From the NCBI GenBank assembly GCA_947652605.1, contig OX393576.1:63464966-63528965 (forward strand): a stretch of 64,000 bases of DNA, in the 5' to 3' direction. Every line of letters starts with the position of its first letter. Within the stretch, counting starts at the first letter, position 1. Below the pieces are notes generated by a model. It made no database searches, was not told the DNA's origin, and was given only the letters and a program-made list of their open reading frames with translations. This DNA is from Elmis aenea (Eukaryota > Arthropoda > Insecta > Coleoptera > Elmidae). Made by a program: the position numbers and the translations under genes. Positions 10,601 through 22,701 of this stretch are shown piece by piece.

Positions 10601-11097
10601 CTTTCCAAAAATGCAAAAATATACATGGTGTTTCATTTGAAATAACAAAATTAGGGTCATTTCCGGCGAAACCGGAAGTGAATCAAAAGGGCACATATAT
10701 TCAGAAAATCCAGTTTTTTGCGCATATCACCTGTCTTCAATCTTATTTGTTTAAAACCAAAGCTAAAGAAAAAAAGGTGTGTGCCTGATAAAAGTTACAT
10801 CTGGTATATGTAATAAACAATGTTTAAATATAATAATTGTAGCTTATCGTTGCATATTCGTAAAAGTAAATGGTTGAAAACTATGACGTTTAGTTTATGC
10901 ATTAAATTTTTTTTATATACCATAGCGTAGATAGTGTTTAATTCATAGTTGATATAAGGAATATTATCTATTGGCGGTAAAAACATATTAGGAGGGAATC
11001 GTTTATTATATACAAAGCTATCGATAAGGCAGTTACGACGGTGTTATGCAAATATGTTTCTTTTAAACCGAAGTGACAATATTTCGATAGTGATAAA

Positions 11098-11296
11098 ATG
11101 ATACCAATGAGTTGGATCAGTAATCTGACCAGCTTTTTTAAAATAAAAAAAATTAATAACGACTTCCCGTCTTTTCGGTTAGCTACTACTATAACAGTGG
11201 GTGTAATACTTGGTGCTCTATCAATTTTATTAACTGCTCGACTTTGGGGTGACAACATACGCTGCGAAGGAGCACATGTTAAGGAATCATTTTTAG
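11098..11296 (+). CDS. shakB: shakB alternative first coding exon, module C part 1 (divergent N-terminus)
   Basis: The exon encodes 66 full codons plus one base, from ATG (context AAAATG) to G|GTACGA. It reads MIPMSWISNLTSFFKIKKIN, a short FPSFRL link, a membrane segment TTITVGVILGALSILLTAR (about residues 30-48), and then LWGDNIRCEGAHVKESFL. The layout is that of an innexin N-terminus: a short cytoplasmic start, membrane segment 1 beginning after FRL, and the first loop cysteine in IRC where module B has IDC. Sequence identity to module B is otherwise low. It ends in phase 1, matching the start of 13611 (G|AC gives Asp). No stop, frame change or missing splice signal is visible, so it appears functional, though the donor GTACGA is weaker than the others. 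It could be a lineage-specific isoform exon. Confidence 0.75.
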
Positions 11297-11519
11297 GTAC
11301 GATAATGTATGCTTTTTATCTAATTTGAAAACTGTGTGATATGTATGATCTTAAAAAGTGATACTGATTATGCAAAACTGTGAATTTAACAGTTGTTAGT
11401 AGAGTCGAAAGCTAATGACCGCAAAATTCTCATAAAACAATAAAAAGTTTTAAAATCTTATTGTTAAGCTTTAAAACAAGGAACTTGTGGTAAATGGTAA
11501 CTACATAATTTTTGTTTAT

Positions 11520-12131
11520 CCTAATGCAACACCCCTAATTTCTTATGGGCCGCCAAGTTGGCTATGGATTAGTTAAATGTGCTTTTTTTCTCGTTTATGT
11601 GAGATATTACTTGCTATATCTATTTTTATAATATAAAATTCTAATAAACGAAACCACAGACAAATGGTAACTGTCATTTGACATTTAATTATTTGTTTTT
11701 ATTTTCATAGATAGCTTGATAAGTAATGGGTAAATCGGATTTTCTTTATTTCATGAATTATTTATAAAATTAGAGATAGCAAGTAATTTCTCATTAGAAA
11801 GAGAAAAAAAAAGCATTTATCTATTCCATAAGTTAATATGAATCTAGGGGTAACATCTCGATAATGAAGCGTTAAAAAAATCTAAAATAACAGTTATATT
11901 CTACATAAAAAAGTACCTTTAGAAGGTACAAATAAAATTGATTTTATGATTTTAAGACAAAAAAATAGCGAGAGAAAAAAATTCTACATTTTCATATTTT
12001 TTGCTAAAACATCTGATGCACGAGGAATTTTGTACTTTTAAAAATTGATTGTGGCTTCTCTCATACTAAAGAATAATTCATCTAAGGTAAACAAACCTGT
12101 ATCTCTCATAATAAGCGAGATTGCCATGCTG
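11520..12131. mobile_element. Truncated copy of the CAGGGTGTCCCAGATT family
   Basis: Both arms of the family are recognisable: TTATGGGCCGCCAAGTTGGC near 11545 and the stretch TTTGTACTTTTAAAAATTGA to AATAAGCGAGATTGCCATGC at 12030-12130. Both outer termini (CAGGGTGTCCCAGATTACAT) are missing. The complete relatives are at 16178-17046 and 20113-21620. Confidence 0.7.
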
Positions 12132-12134
12132 TAC

Positions 12135-12370
12135 ATCAGGGGTGTAAAACTCGCGGTTCGCAACGAACATTTTTGCGGCCCGACCAATATATCGGCACAC
12201 AATAATACAGGGATGGCAAATAGGTGGCACGCGTGCCAAACTAAACCTGACACGCGAGGGATTTTCGACGGCACCCTAAAAAAAGTTGCAAGCGGTCTAA
12301 CCTAACTAAATGTAAGTACATACATACTTCAATTTTTTTTTTTTGCGGCCCATCTAAAGTTAAACCTTGT
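12135..12370. mobile_element. hAT-like fragment(s) with CAGGGGTG and CAGGGATGG starts
   Basis: CAGGGGTGTAAAACTCGCGG at about 12138 and CAGGGATGGCAAATAGGTGG at about 12210 look like hAT termini, and the GCGGCCC motifs are typical of such elements' subterminal DNA. No right ends or target duplications could be paired. The ORFs on both strands of 12038-12462 are not convincing. Confidence 0.4.
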
Positions 12371-12899
12371 TTGTATGGCCCTAAAAGTCTAAATTTTTTA
12401 TTGTGAAAAAGTACGAAAGAAATTAGAATTAAAAAAGGTTTATTAAATCGATTCCAATTCAATTAAATCTAAAGTTATTTTAACTTAGCGTTGAGTTAAG
12501 TTTATCGCTTTTTGGGAGACTAAAGTAACTAGCTAAGAGCAATTTATTTTAGATTTAAATGGGGTATAATAAAAAATTAGTTTTTTAGACATTACAATTT
12601 TTTGTTTTTATACGTCTAAGGTAAGTGATAACGCTGTTATATTCGTAGCAGTTCAAATAAATGTTGTTTATTGCAATTATATTGCCCTTCACATTTTTCT
12701 ACGTCGGTAGATAAAATGAATATGATAAATAAAATGATATAGAATACTTTGAAAATGCTTTATAAATATATAACTCAACTTGTTAAACAATTAATGCATT
12801 CGTTGTAGTAGCTTTGTTTAAACATTGGAAAACAACTTTTAATGTAGGTACCTTAATAGTATAATACATAACAAGGTTTAAAGAAGCATATTACGCACA

Positions 12900-13280
12900 A
12901 GTGAAAAAGTTGCGCACGGAGCCTCGGTAGCGGCGAGTGCGTAATTGCTTCACAACTCGTGTTATGTAGCATACTTTTTCTACGATCACATAATACTTAC
13001 GATTTTAACAGCTTTTTGGCTAATATATACATGTAATTACGTTCTTGTCAATTTTGACGTAAGTCTACTTTGAAATTTCTAGACAAGTGTGCGTTTTGCT
13101 TAGCGTGCGTTATAACTCACTTACTGGGCATGCAGGAAGTGTTTGAAGTGAGTCTACTTTGATCATTTCTTTAAAAATAACTGTGCTTGTTGATTACCGT
13201 GCGTAAGGACCCACTTACTACGCATGCACGCTGTACGGTAGAAGTCATTTACATTAGTGGTCGTAGAAAAAATCATTTAC
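12900..13280. repeat. Weak inverted repeat, possible degraded MITE
   Basis: TACTTTTTCTACGATCACAT at about 12974 is inverted at 13250-13275 as ATTAGTGGTCGTAGAAAAAA. Between them the half-motifs AAGTCTACTTTGA and GAGTCTACTTTGA, and two GCATGCA/ATGCACG patches, repeat at about 100-bp spacing. It is less AT-rich than its surroundings. No target duplication was identified. Confidence 0.35.
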
Positions 13281-13610
13281 AAGTTTAATTGTAACCGTTT
13301 TTTATTAGAAAAAAATTAAAGAATATTTAATCAGCCCTAAGAATCTCGACTCTTCGTACAGATACAGATACCTGGGTTTAAAATCTATCGATTTTCAACA
13401 CAATTTGCTTTTTTCTTTATTTTATTTGACACACTGACGAAGCCTTGCTAAGTTTTAAGCTGTTCTTATTTCGCCAGACTTTTTTCCCCTTCAGCTGTTT
13501 AATTGTTCCAAGTTATAATCGTATTACTTTTTATTGAGAGACATATAATCGATCATGCACTAAATATGCTTGGGATTAAATGAAAATAAAATGAGAAATC
13601 TTTATTTTAG

Positions 13611-13774
13611 ACATTTTCTGTTGGACTCATTCTACTTATAGCATACAAGAGGCTTTTAATTTGACAGTTGGGAAAGATGTAATTTATCCCGGTATCATGC
13701 CCAGTCGGGATAATTCCAAAGGGAAACGCTATCACAATTATTATCAATGGACGCCCGCTATTTTGTTGTTACAG
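13611..13774 (+). CDS. shakB: shakB exon, module C part 2 (loop 1 to start of membrane segment 2)
   Basis: The acceptor TTTATTTTAG|AC at 13610 joins in phase 1 to the 11098-11296 exon and reads DIFCWTHSTYSIQEAFNLTV, KDVIYPGIM and RYHNYYQWTPAILLLQ. Its donor is CAG|GTAACA in phase 0. The Cys-Trp-x-His-Ser-Thr-Tyr core is the second half of innexin loop 1, and YYQW opens membrane segment 2. The normally conserved IPEDVLNTY stretch before the cysteine is absent in module C, and the FFQ end is LLQ. It fits only downstream of 11098-11296 by phase (module A needs phase 2 input at its own exon, and module B is unsplit). With the shared exons it gives 373 residues. Confidence 0.82.
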
Positions 13775-16177
13775 GTAACACCATTTGCATAAAATTAAAC
13801 TATTTGGCGTTAACGTATTGATGATCAATGAGGCAAATATTCAGTTTTAGATTTGTCTTTGCTAATAATAATTGTTAAAATAATAATTCATCTTTTTTAA
13901 AATATTTTATTAATGTTTCTCTGATCTGGAAAAATTCCATGTAAACATTTACAGTGCGTTATTTGTTCAGCATTCTTTAACATTGTAAAAATGTACATAC
14001 CAACTGTAGTCATCTAATTAACATTCCACTTACACGAAAAATGCATTAAATCAAGTTTTAATAGGACCATACTGTTTTCAACGGTTAATAAACTCAGGAA
14101 AATTTGTCACAATAACAGAAACGATTGTCAGGATTTCAACAGACCATTACTTAGTAGTGAAAAGCTGTAGCTCTGCGTTTATGTTAAGCTATAAAGCTTA
14201 TCTTGTAAAATAAAAATACCACCAAACTAATTTTAATTTTATTCGGCTGCTCTTAGAGTTAAAAGACGAATACCAGTAACCATTTTGTAACGCAGTGGAT
14301 ATTTACTGCTGTATGTCGACTATTTTCAACTTAGTTTCTTTATATTTTTTCGTAAAGTATTCAGTTATTCATTACAATAGTATAAACCAATATACATTTC
14401 AATTATATTAACACCACTTAACTTTTCATTGTTCATAAACTTCAAAAATTTGTCAATACTTACTTATTATTATTAGGTGTTGTTGCAAGCAACACTCTGA
14501 TTTGAAACACATTTTGCAATTTCAATTTCTCTAAACTTTATTAAGTTTTCCAATTTCTGTTTAAAGTTTAAAGTGTTTATTTAATTATTCTACATATACT
14601 AAAGCATGTGATAAGCAAAGAATTTGTAAAGAATCGATTTCTAGATAATTTTCAACTCTAATAACGTAATGGATTTGTAAAGTAATATTGTGCTAATAAA
14701 TTATAAACCTGATTGGCAAATAATGATCTAAAAAGTCAAAGCACACTAAAACATTTTGTTCGGTGCTTTTAAAGTTGCTTTGAAGTTTTGACGGTAATTG
14801 TAAAACCAATAACTCAGTTTTGATTCCTGTTCTGATAACATGATGTGTTTTTCGTTGCATAGTGTAATATTTTAAATAATAAATGGGGTGTTGTTAAGAT
14901 CATTTTTTTCTCCAATATCTCATTTGTTTTCAGGAAAACTATAAAAAAAACAATACAGGGTGCGTCAGAGAACATTTCCACCTTTATTTTCTCGTATTTC
15001 GTTTAAATTTAACCCCAAAAAACATTTGAATTCATAGATTCGGTTAAAATATCCATATCATGGCAGATATATGCGTAAACCATTTTCTTTCAAAACAGGT
15101 TTTATTGCGATTTTAATATAGAGAGATGTCAAAATTTTTAAGACATGGGTACGCTTTAACATACAAAATTAATATATGAGTTTTATCGGGGATATTTTCA
15201 AAAAAAAACGTGATAATTGAAGTGGCAATGATATGTATTCGAATTTTTAATTGATTAAAATAAAAACGTCATTAATATATTCAAGTCGTTTTATGTGAAA
15301 ATGTTAGTACATTTGATATCAATTTTTCTGAAAAAAATCTCATAATACCACTATACCAGTGTAGTGTAACTATAAAAGAAAGTTAGACATTTTTGGAATT
15401 AAAATTTATTACTTAATATAGCTTTAAACTTAAAAGATTGTCACTATTGACGCTTATGGATGCATAATTTTTCTTAGTCTTTATTTCTCTTCTATTATTT
15501 CAAAGGTTTTTGGGCAGAAACATCAAAATAATTGCTAAATAGACTAAAAATAGCTAACATAACAGCATTAACATTCTATTTAAACGCTAAAAGTAATGGC
15601 AAGTTCAAAGAAAATCGAATTTAAGCAGCGAAACCCGTCATAAATTAATTCTGAACTAACGAAGATGCAAATAACTCTTGCATATTACAAGAGTATATGA
15701 AACAAGTTATGTATCATACACTCATTTTAACATATTCTGTCGCTGTTTGACCGGATGCTGAGACGTGGGCTATGAATGCACCCTATGGCAACTCGCCAAT
15801 AGCTATGGAGCAACGACCGCCATTTACATACACAACAATTTTCAAAAACAGCATAAGGCAACATGATTAATAACCCTTGTACCAGCGACTTACATATGGA
15901 TTGATAACTATTTATTTAAAATGCATATAAAAGTATATTTTTTATTCAGACGTATTATACTGAGACGAAACATATTGTTAGGTTTGTATCTCGTTATATT
16001 TTCGTTCTGATTTAAGCTGTCAATACGATTTCAATCGTCGTTTGAAGGGATATTATTATAACTGTATGATGTACATCTACACTTGATGTATATTTCAACA
16101 TGCTGAAGAAAATATCTGAGCAATTAATTATGCTTTGGTTGGCAGTGATCATTTTGTATTAAAATTACGTTCTTATA
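13775..16177. other. Large shakB intron; one truncated CAGGGTGCGTC element end at 14956
   Basis: No coding exon is visible. CAGGGTGCGTCAGAGAACAT at 14956, preceded by TA, is a further CAGGGTG-type terminus without a partner. The rest is unassigned AT-rich intronic DNA. Confidence 0.45.
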
Positions 16178-17046
16178 CAGGGTGTCCCAGATTACATTTC
16201 CAGCTTATTATAGGAGACACAGGTTTGTTTAAATTAGATAAATTATTCCTTAGTGTGAGAGGAGTCACAATCAATTTTTAAAAGTACAAGATTCCTCGTT
16301 CAGATGTTATAGCAAAAAATAAATGAAAATGTAGAATTTCTTTTTTTTGTCATAACTTTTTTGTGTTAATCATTAGAACCATTTTATTTTTACCTCTGTA
16401 GATACTTTTTATGTAGAATGTAACTATTACCTTAGATTTTTTTTATCACTCTTCATTTCTGGGATATTACCCCTTAATTCGTCCAGATATATCGTTAGAA
16501 AGAGGAGAAAAAGGCACATTTAATTATTTCATAGCCAACTTGACCGTTTAACATATTTCATGGCTAACTTAAACTAAAATTAATAAAATTCCATTTTTCT
16601 TGATTTTCCAACTTCTGTGCAGTTATAGATATGACTATATTACATATGATATATCGGTAGAAAGAGGAAAAAAAAACACATTTAACAATTCCAAAGCCAA
16701 TTTGACGGCCCATAACAAAGATGAAGTTATTAGGAGTAATATATCAAACAATGAAGAGTGGTAAAAAAAACCTTAGACAATAGTTACATTCTACATAAAA
16801 AAAGTTTCTTCGGGAGGTACAAATAAAATTGATTTAATGATTGAGACAAAAAAGTTATGAGAGAAAAAAGAAATTCGATATTTTCATACTTTTTGCTATA
16901 ACATCTGACGCACGAAGAATTTTGTACTTTTAAAAATTGATTGTGGCTCCTTTCATACTAATGAACAATTCATTTAACTTAAGCAAACCTGTATCTCTTA
17001 TAATAAGCGAGATGTCCATGCTGGAAATGTAATCTGGGACACCCCG
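16178..17046. mobile_element. Complete CAGGGTGTCCCAGATT-family inverted-repeat element (869 bp)
   Basis: The termini CAGGGTGTCCCAGATTACAT (16178) and ATGTAATCTGGGACACCCCG (to 17046) are inverted and flanked by TA on both sides. Inner arms are also inverted: the segment near 16230-16420 and its complement at 16780-16990 share TTTTAAAAATTGATTGTGGC. It has no coding capacity. It belongs to the same family as 20113-21620. Confidence 0.88.
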
Positions 17047-17048
17047 TA

Positions 17049-18479
17049 TGTTAAAAACAATAATTTCTTATGTACCAAAACATTCAAAGGCAGTTAAAAG
17101 CAAATTTGAATGACAATGTTATAATTTTATAATCCGACTTTTTTGTACAACAATTGACTGCCACAAAGCCGTCTTTTATTAATATTTTATTTCTTAGCTT
17201 TTACGAAAACTAATACTGCTTCAAATATTTTATAAACAAAATTAAAAGGTTGTTGCTTTCATATGCATTTGAAGTACTAAAATTAAAGTTTACTGTTATT
17301 GTGTTTACACAAACGTTGGCTTTTATTTATTTAAATAATTGTGAAGTTTTATAGATGCTTTTAGTTTTGTAGACATCTATCGCAAAGGCTTTTTATTGTA
17401 GACTTAAAAATGTCTAAAAATAGTAACCGTTTTATCAATTCGTGTAACGTGTTTGAAATGCATCGTCGTAAAAATTGCGCCAATGATTTAATCTTGTTGT
17501 GTAAATAATTCCGGGCTTATAAACAAAATTTAAGAAGGCGTAACTTGTTTTTACCACCTAAACTTTTATATTAAGCGAAAAAAATAACTGCAAGAAATTG
17601 TTCTTTATTTATATTAAAGCCAAACCTTGGTGTGATGGTCTTTTAATGAACCTAAATTTTAAATTTTGTCACAAATTTCAACTTTCTTTCAATTAACTGA
17701 CTGCAAATATAGCTGACATGATTGGCAAATAGTCTTAAGACCTAAGTAAGTTAGTGCTTAAAAGTTTTTTAAAACGCAGAATGACATGGAAGTTTGTTAC
17801 AACATAGCAGTATGAATGTTCTAATTAATTTATGTTTACATAGAAGTAAAAGTGATTTTAACAGTCTATCAACTTTAAATACGCTAATTTACTCACGCAA
17901 AATGCGTGTAATAAGCAATTTGTTGTGGAGAAGCAATTTTAAGCATGAAGAACATTAAACATTTTACCCGTACCTACAAAATTGTATGTGACATAATTGT
18001 GATTTCTTTGAGGAATTTTCGCACATTCGGGTAAAAATGTGTAGCCCCATTCTGCATTCTTATCAAAAAATTAATAAAACCAAAAACAGATTAAAAATCT
18101 AAATGCTAATAGTGTGCGCCTCGAATTAATGAAACCATAGTTCTGCCCGGGCTTAAAAAATCCTGCAATTAATTGTTTATACAATCATTGAATTTAGTAT
18201 TTTTATCTGAGACAAAACTTAATTAATAAGTTAAATTCTGTCCATAGAATTGCGATTAAATACGAAGTCACTTGAAGCATGCGTCATATGTTTATTAAAT
18301 TTTTTAAATTTATTTGCAGCACCGTTTTTCGCAGAAATTGATAAATATAAAAACACATAATGGAACTTTGTGATATCATAAACTCTAGACAGTACTTTCA
18401 TACGTTATGTAATTTTTTGATAAAAATTGATTGTTAGGAAGTCCAACAATAATATTTACTTTTTAACTATACATATTTC
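17049..18479. other. No gene seen; shakB intron
   Basis: AT-rich intronic sequence with no recognisable coding exon or complete element. Confidence 0.45.
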
Positions 18480-18770
18480 GAAATCAATTAAGGTGGCTTG
18501 TACATCTACTACGCATGCCAGAAAGTAGATACGCGAAAATAGGATGGAAAATGAAGATGGAGGGAAAAAGAAATAAAGGAAGACCAAGAAAATGGAAAAA
18601 AGAAGTGAGGCAGAGACTAGAAGAAAAAGGAGTCAGCTGGAGAGATGTGCCACAATTAGCTAACGATAGGCAGGAGTGGAGAAACATAATAAGAAATAGA
18701 AAAGCATACCTCGACACTGAAAGGTACTAGAGGAACCGATTAAGAATTAAGAAGCTTTATTCTCCAAAAG
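18480..18770 (+). mobile_element. 3' end of a non-LTR retrotransposon, sense on plus strand
   Basis: A 71-residue frame at 18515-18730 reads KRNKGRPRKWKKEVRQRLEE, then GVSWRDVPQLANDRQEWRNI. This is the conserved basic tail (GRPRK...W...A.DR..WR) found at the C-terminus of many insect non-LTR retrotransposon polyproteins. Only this 3' end is present. It forms the left half of a tail-to-tail pair with the inverted copy at 18826-19088. Confidence 0.75.
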
Positions 18771-18825
18771 CTAAACCAAACAAATGCTGTATTGAACTTC
18801 TTTTTCGAATTATCTTCTTCTTAAT

Positions 18826-19925
18826 CGGTTCCTCTTGTACCTTTCGGTGTCAAGGTATGCTTTTCTATTTCTGTGTTATGTTTCTCCATTTCTGCCTATC
18901 GTTAGCTAATTGTGGCACATCTCTCCAGCTGACTCATTTTTCTTCTAGTCTCTGCCTCACTTCTTTTTTCCATTTTATTCTTGGTCTTCCTCTATTTCTT
19001 TTTCCCCCCATCTTCAGTTTTCATCCTATTTTCGCGTATCTTCTTTCTGGCATGCGTAGTAAATGTCCAAGCCATCTTAATTGATTCGTCTCCATCTTTT
19101 TCGTAGAATCCGATACTCTTAGGTTTTTTCGATTTTTTTCGTTACTGATTTTATCGATCAGTCTACATCAATTTTTTGTTTTTGTGTTAGTGTCCAAGTT
19201 TCTGAACTGTACGTGAGGATGGGTACGTACACTGCATTAAAAACTCGCGTCTTCGTTTCTTTTGATATCTCCTTCTTACTTATCAAACATTTATTAGTGG
19301 CGTAGTAAAATTTCGTCGCTGCCGCTATTCTGTTATTCCGAACTTCCTCCAATTTACTATTCTCTGCAATTATTGTTTCTAAATATTTAAAATTCGCTAC
19401 GTGCTCTATCTTTTTTTTTGTGTAGCATAATTGTAACTGGTTCATGATTTTTCGGTATAACCATAGTCTTTGTCTTTGTTTTATTAATATTCATTTTATA
19501 TATACTTAATGTATCTGCCCATACGTCTAGATTGAATTGCCAGTCCTTTTCGCTTTTAGCTAATAGGACCACATCATCTGCAAAAGCTAGTTCTGTTAAG
19601 GATATTGGTTTCAGTTTATTTCAACCCCAGTAGACTGTCTTTGTGTTTTGTTAACATTCTTTAATTATTTATTCATAAGAATTATAAAGAGCGGTGGACT
19701 TAAAGTGCCTCCTTGACTTACTCCCACTGTTGTTATAAATTCCTGGGAACTGCTGTTATGGGTTGGCACATAATTTCTACTGCTCCTATATAAACTCTTG
19801 ATGGTGTTTAACAATCCTTCTCCCTTTCCACTTTGTTTAAATATCTTCCAGATCTTTTCCCTTGGCACTCTATCGAAGGCCTTAGACCTTAGACAGATCA
19901 ATAAAGTACAGAATCTTTTAATGTT
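18826..19925 (-). pseudogene. Non-LTR retrotransposon, reverse transcriptase C-terminal half, broken
   Basis: Reading the minus strand from about 19925: CLRSKAFDRVPREKIWKIFK, then GVSQGGTLSPPLFI, then FADDVVLLA (around 19560-19590), then MNINKTKTKTMVI. FKYLETIIAENSKLEEVRNN, NRIAAATKFYYATNKCLISK and NAVYVPILTYSSETW come next, and finally the basic tail at 19084-18850, the same as in the plus-strand fragment next door. FADD is the catalytic core, and SQGGTLSP is the preceding palm motif. Frame changes at several points (near 19390, 19600 and 19665) show it is inactive. The 5' part with the endonuclease is absent. It lies antisense in the intron before the first shared shakB exon. Confidence 0.85.
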
Positions 19926-20112
19926 CTATTGTTTTTTCACTTAACTGTCTATAATATAAAATATAAAGCTATAGTCGTTTTTTTTTTTAAATTATACTTC
20001 AGCAAAAATTCAAATTTAATTGATCTCGTAAGTTTAAAAATAAAATACAGCACAATTTTGTGACGAAATAAAGCGCCTGAAATTATAATATGTAGTTTTG
20101 ATATTTGCTATA

Positions 20113-21620
20113 CAGGGTGTCCCAGATTACATTTCCAGCATGGGGATCTCGCTTATTATAAGAGATACATGTTTGTTTAAATTAGATGAATTATTCCTTG
20201 GTATGAGAGGAGCCACAATCAATTTTTAAAAGTACAAAATTTCTCGTGCTTCAGATGTTATAGCAAAAAATATGAAAATGTCCAATTTCTTTTTTCTCTC
20301 ATAACTTTTTTGTCTTAATCATTAGAACCATTTTATTTGTACTTTCTTAAGGCACTTTTTAATGGAGAATTTGACTGTTATTTTAGATTATTTTTAACAC
20401 CTACCATTTTCGAGATATTACCCCTAACTTCATTTTTCCTTATGGGACGCAAAGTTGGCTATGGAATAGTTGAATGTGCTTTTTTTTTCTCTTTAAAATG
20501 AGATGTTACTTGCTACGTTTATTTTTATAAATAGTCACAAAATCAAGAAAAATCGTATTTTATCTATCACTTATCAAGCTATCTATAATAATAAAAACAA
20601 AAAACTAATTATGTGTCAAATGACAGTTACCATTTGTCTGCTGTATAATTTATTAGAATTTTATAGTATTGTTGTGTAATTCGATAGTCTTTGTAGCAAA
20701 TTTGTTATCATATAATTATGGGCACATTTACAACTAATTAAAAATTTTGTATGTTGAAATGCCACATTATTTATAATAGAAGGTGTGTAAAATAAATAAT
20801 TCTAATTAATTATTGATTTGTTTTGGATTTTTGGTTGGTTTGTCGAAAAAAACATATATTTTTAAATTTATTTCCAAATTTTTGTAATTACGCATCCTTC
20901 GTTGCCTTTTCTCGGGATATAGCTCTAATTATATTCGCTTAGCTTCTCCACAGTTTTTATGGCAAAGAATATAGCATCTCAACATGTCAAATTAATCGCT
21001 ATTTTTAAATGTTGCCATCATTATAACAATTACTACAAAGACTATCGAATTACAAAACAATGATGTAAAATTCTAATAAATGATAGCGCAGACAAACGGT
21101 AACTGTCATTTGACATTTAATTAGTTGTTTTTTGTTTTTATTTTCATAGATAACTTGATAAGTGTTGGGTAAAATACGATTTTTCTTGATTTTGTGACTT
21201 ATTTATAAAAATAAATGTAGCAAGTAATATCTCATTTTAAAGAGAGAAAAAAAGCACATTCAACTATTCCATAGCCAACTTCGCGGCCCATAAGAAAAAA
21301 TGAAGTTCGGGGTAATATCTCGAAAATGGTAGGTGTTAAAAATAATCTAAAATAACAGTTACATTCTCCATTAAAAAGTGCCTTAAGAAAGTACAAATAA
21401 AAATGTTTTAATGATTAAGACAAAAAAGTTATGAGAGAAAAAAGAAATTGGACATTTTCATATCTTTTGCTATAACATCTGAAGCACGAGGAATTTTGTA
21501 CTTTTAAAAATTGATTGTTGCTCCTATCATACCAAGGAATAATTCATCTAATTTAAACAAACCTGTATCTCTTATAATAAGCGAGATCCCCATGCTGGAA
21601 ATGTAATCTGGGACACCCTG
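20113..21620. mobile_element. Complete CAGGGTGTCCCAGATT-family foldback element (about 1.5 kb, arms about 550 bp)
   Basis: CAGGGTGTCCCAGATTACAT at 20113 and its inverse ending at 21620 are flanked by TA, in a larger palindromic context GCTATA/TATAGC. The arms continue inverted for roughly 550 bp: TATGGAATAGTTGAATGTGC near 20460 is inverted as GCACATTCAACTATTCCATA near 21260. About 390 bp of non-repeated sequence separates the arms. No transposase is encoded. Confidence 0.9.
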
Positions 21621-21935
21621 TATAGCTTGACTTTAGCTTTTAAACTATTTTTAATTCAGTTTTAGTTTAGTTTAATGTGCAATTTATCGTATTTAAACGT
21701 GTTAGCAAAGCAAATCCTACAAATCCGATAACTGTTTTTCTTTGTATAAATTTTCAAGTTTCACGATTATAAAGGGATTTAGTGTGTTTTCTTTGGCTCC
21801 GAGCTAGATATAAAAGGCGTTTAGCAACAGTTAATCTTTGTTAACCGAAGCTATAAAATTTGCCTAGCGTTGTGGCTGAAAATAGAATTTGATTAAATTG
21901 TTTAACAGTTTTAAATACACATTTTTTGTTTTTAG

Positions 21936-22155
21936 GCACTCCTATTCTATACTCCACGATGGTTATGGAAATCATGGGAAGGTGGAAAAATTCACGCACT
22001 CATGATGGACTTGGATATTGGAATTTGTTCAGAAATAGAAAAAAAGCAGAAGAAAAAGTTGATGTTGGATTACCTCTGGGAAAATTTGAGGTATCATAAC
22101 TGGTGGGCTTACAAATATTATTTTTGCGAGGTCTTAGCCCTTGTAAACGTTATTG
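21936..22155 (+). CDS. shakB: shakB shared exon (membrane segment 2, cytoplasmic loop, membrane segment 3)
   Basis: The acceptor TTTTTAG|GCA at 21935 begins in phase 0 with [20 protein letters not shown]. It continues through [20 protein letters not shown], the [18 protein letters not shown] motif and LALVNVIG. The donor is ATTG|GTAAGA in phase 1. It completes membrane segment 2 (ending in the YTPRWLWK stretch) and carries the cytoplasmic loop with the basic KKQKKK patch and the start of membrane segment 3. These segments are almost identical to Drosophila ShakB as I know it, which is the main reason for naming this gene rather than another innexin. All three N-terminal modules end in phase 0 at Gln and so can splice here. 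Confidence 0.93.
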
Positions 22156-22701
22156 GTAAGATCATTACATTAACTTACTTTCTTTTTTGTAAATATTGTA
22201 AAATAATGCTTCCATGACTTTTAAAATTAATTTTCTGCCTGCAAGATTTGTAGTAGATGATTTTTTTTATTTGATATTTAATTTTTTTTTGCTCTTATTT
22301 GATCCCAAATGTAACTTTTTCCCAAAGTTTTAGCAACAATATCTATTAATTTAACTTTTTGGAACACCTTGTACATTACCGTCATTGCATAATATCTTGG
22401 TAACCATTAGCAAATGCACCAAGCTCATTGTCAGTGTTTTAAACAGTTTGTGAAAGAGGTGTTTATAATCCTGTAAATTTTGAAGTAGGTTAATTGGCAA
22501 AACGATCGCAAGCTTTCAAGTAAATGACATTTTGAAATATTTATATATTGCCTACACAGATGGGATAATACATTAGTGTACAAAAACAATTAAAATAGAG
22601 TTTAGAACTGACAAATACTAACCATCCAATTTTATTTTATTTAAATAATAAGTCACGAGCGTTTATCATTAGAAATTTAATTTATTACCTACAGATATAT
22701 A

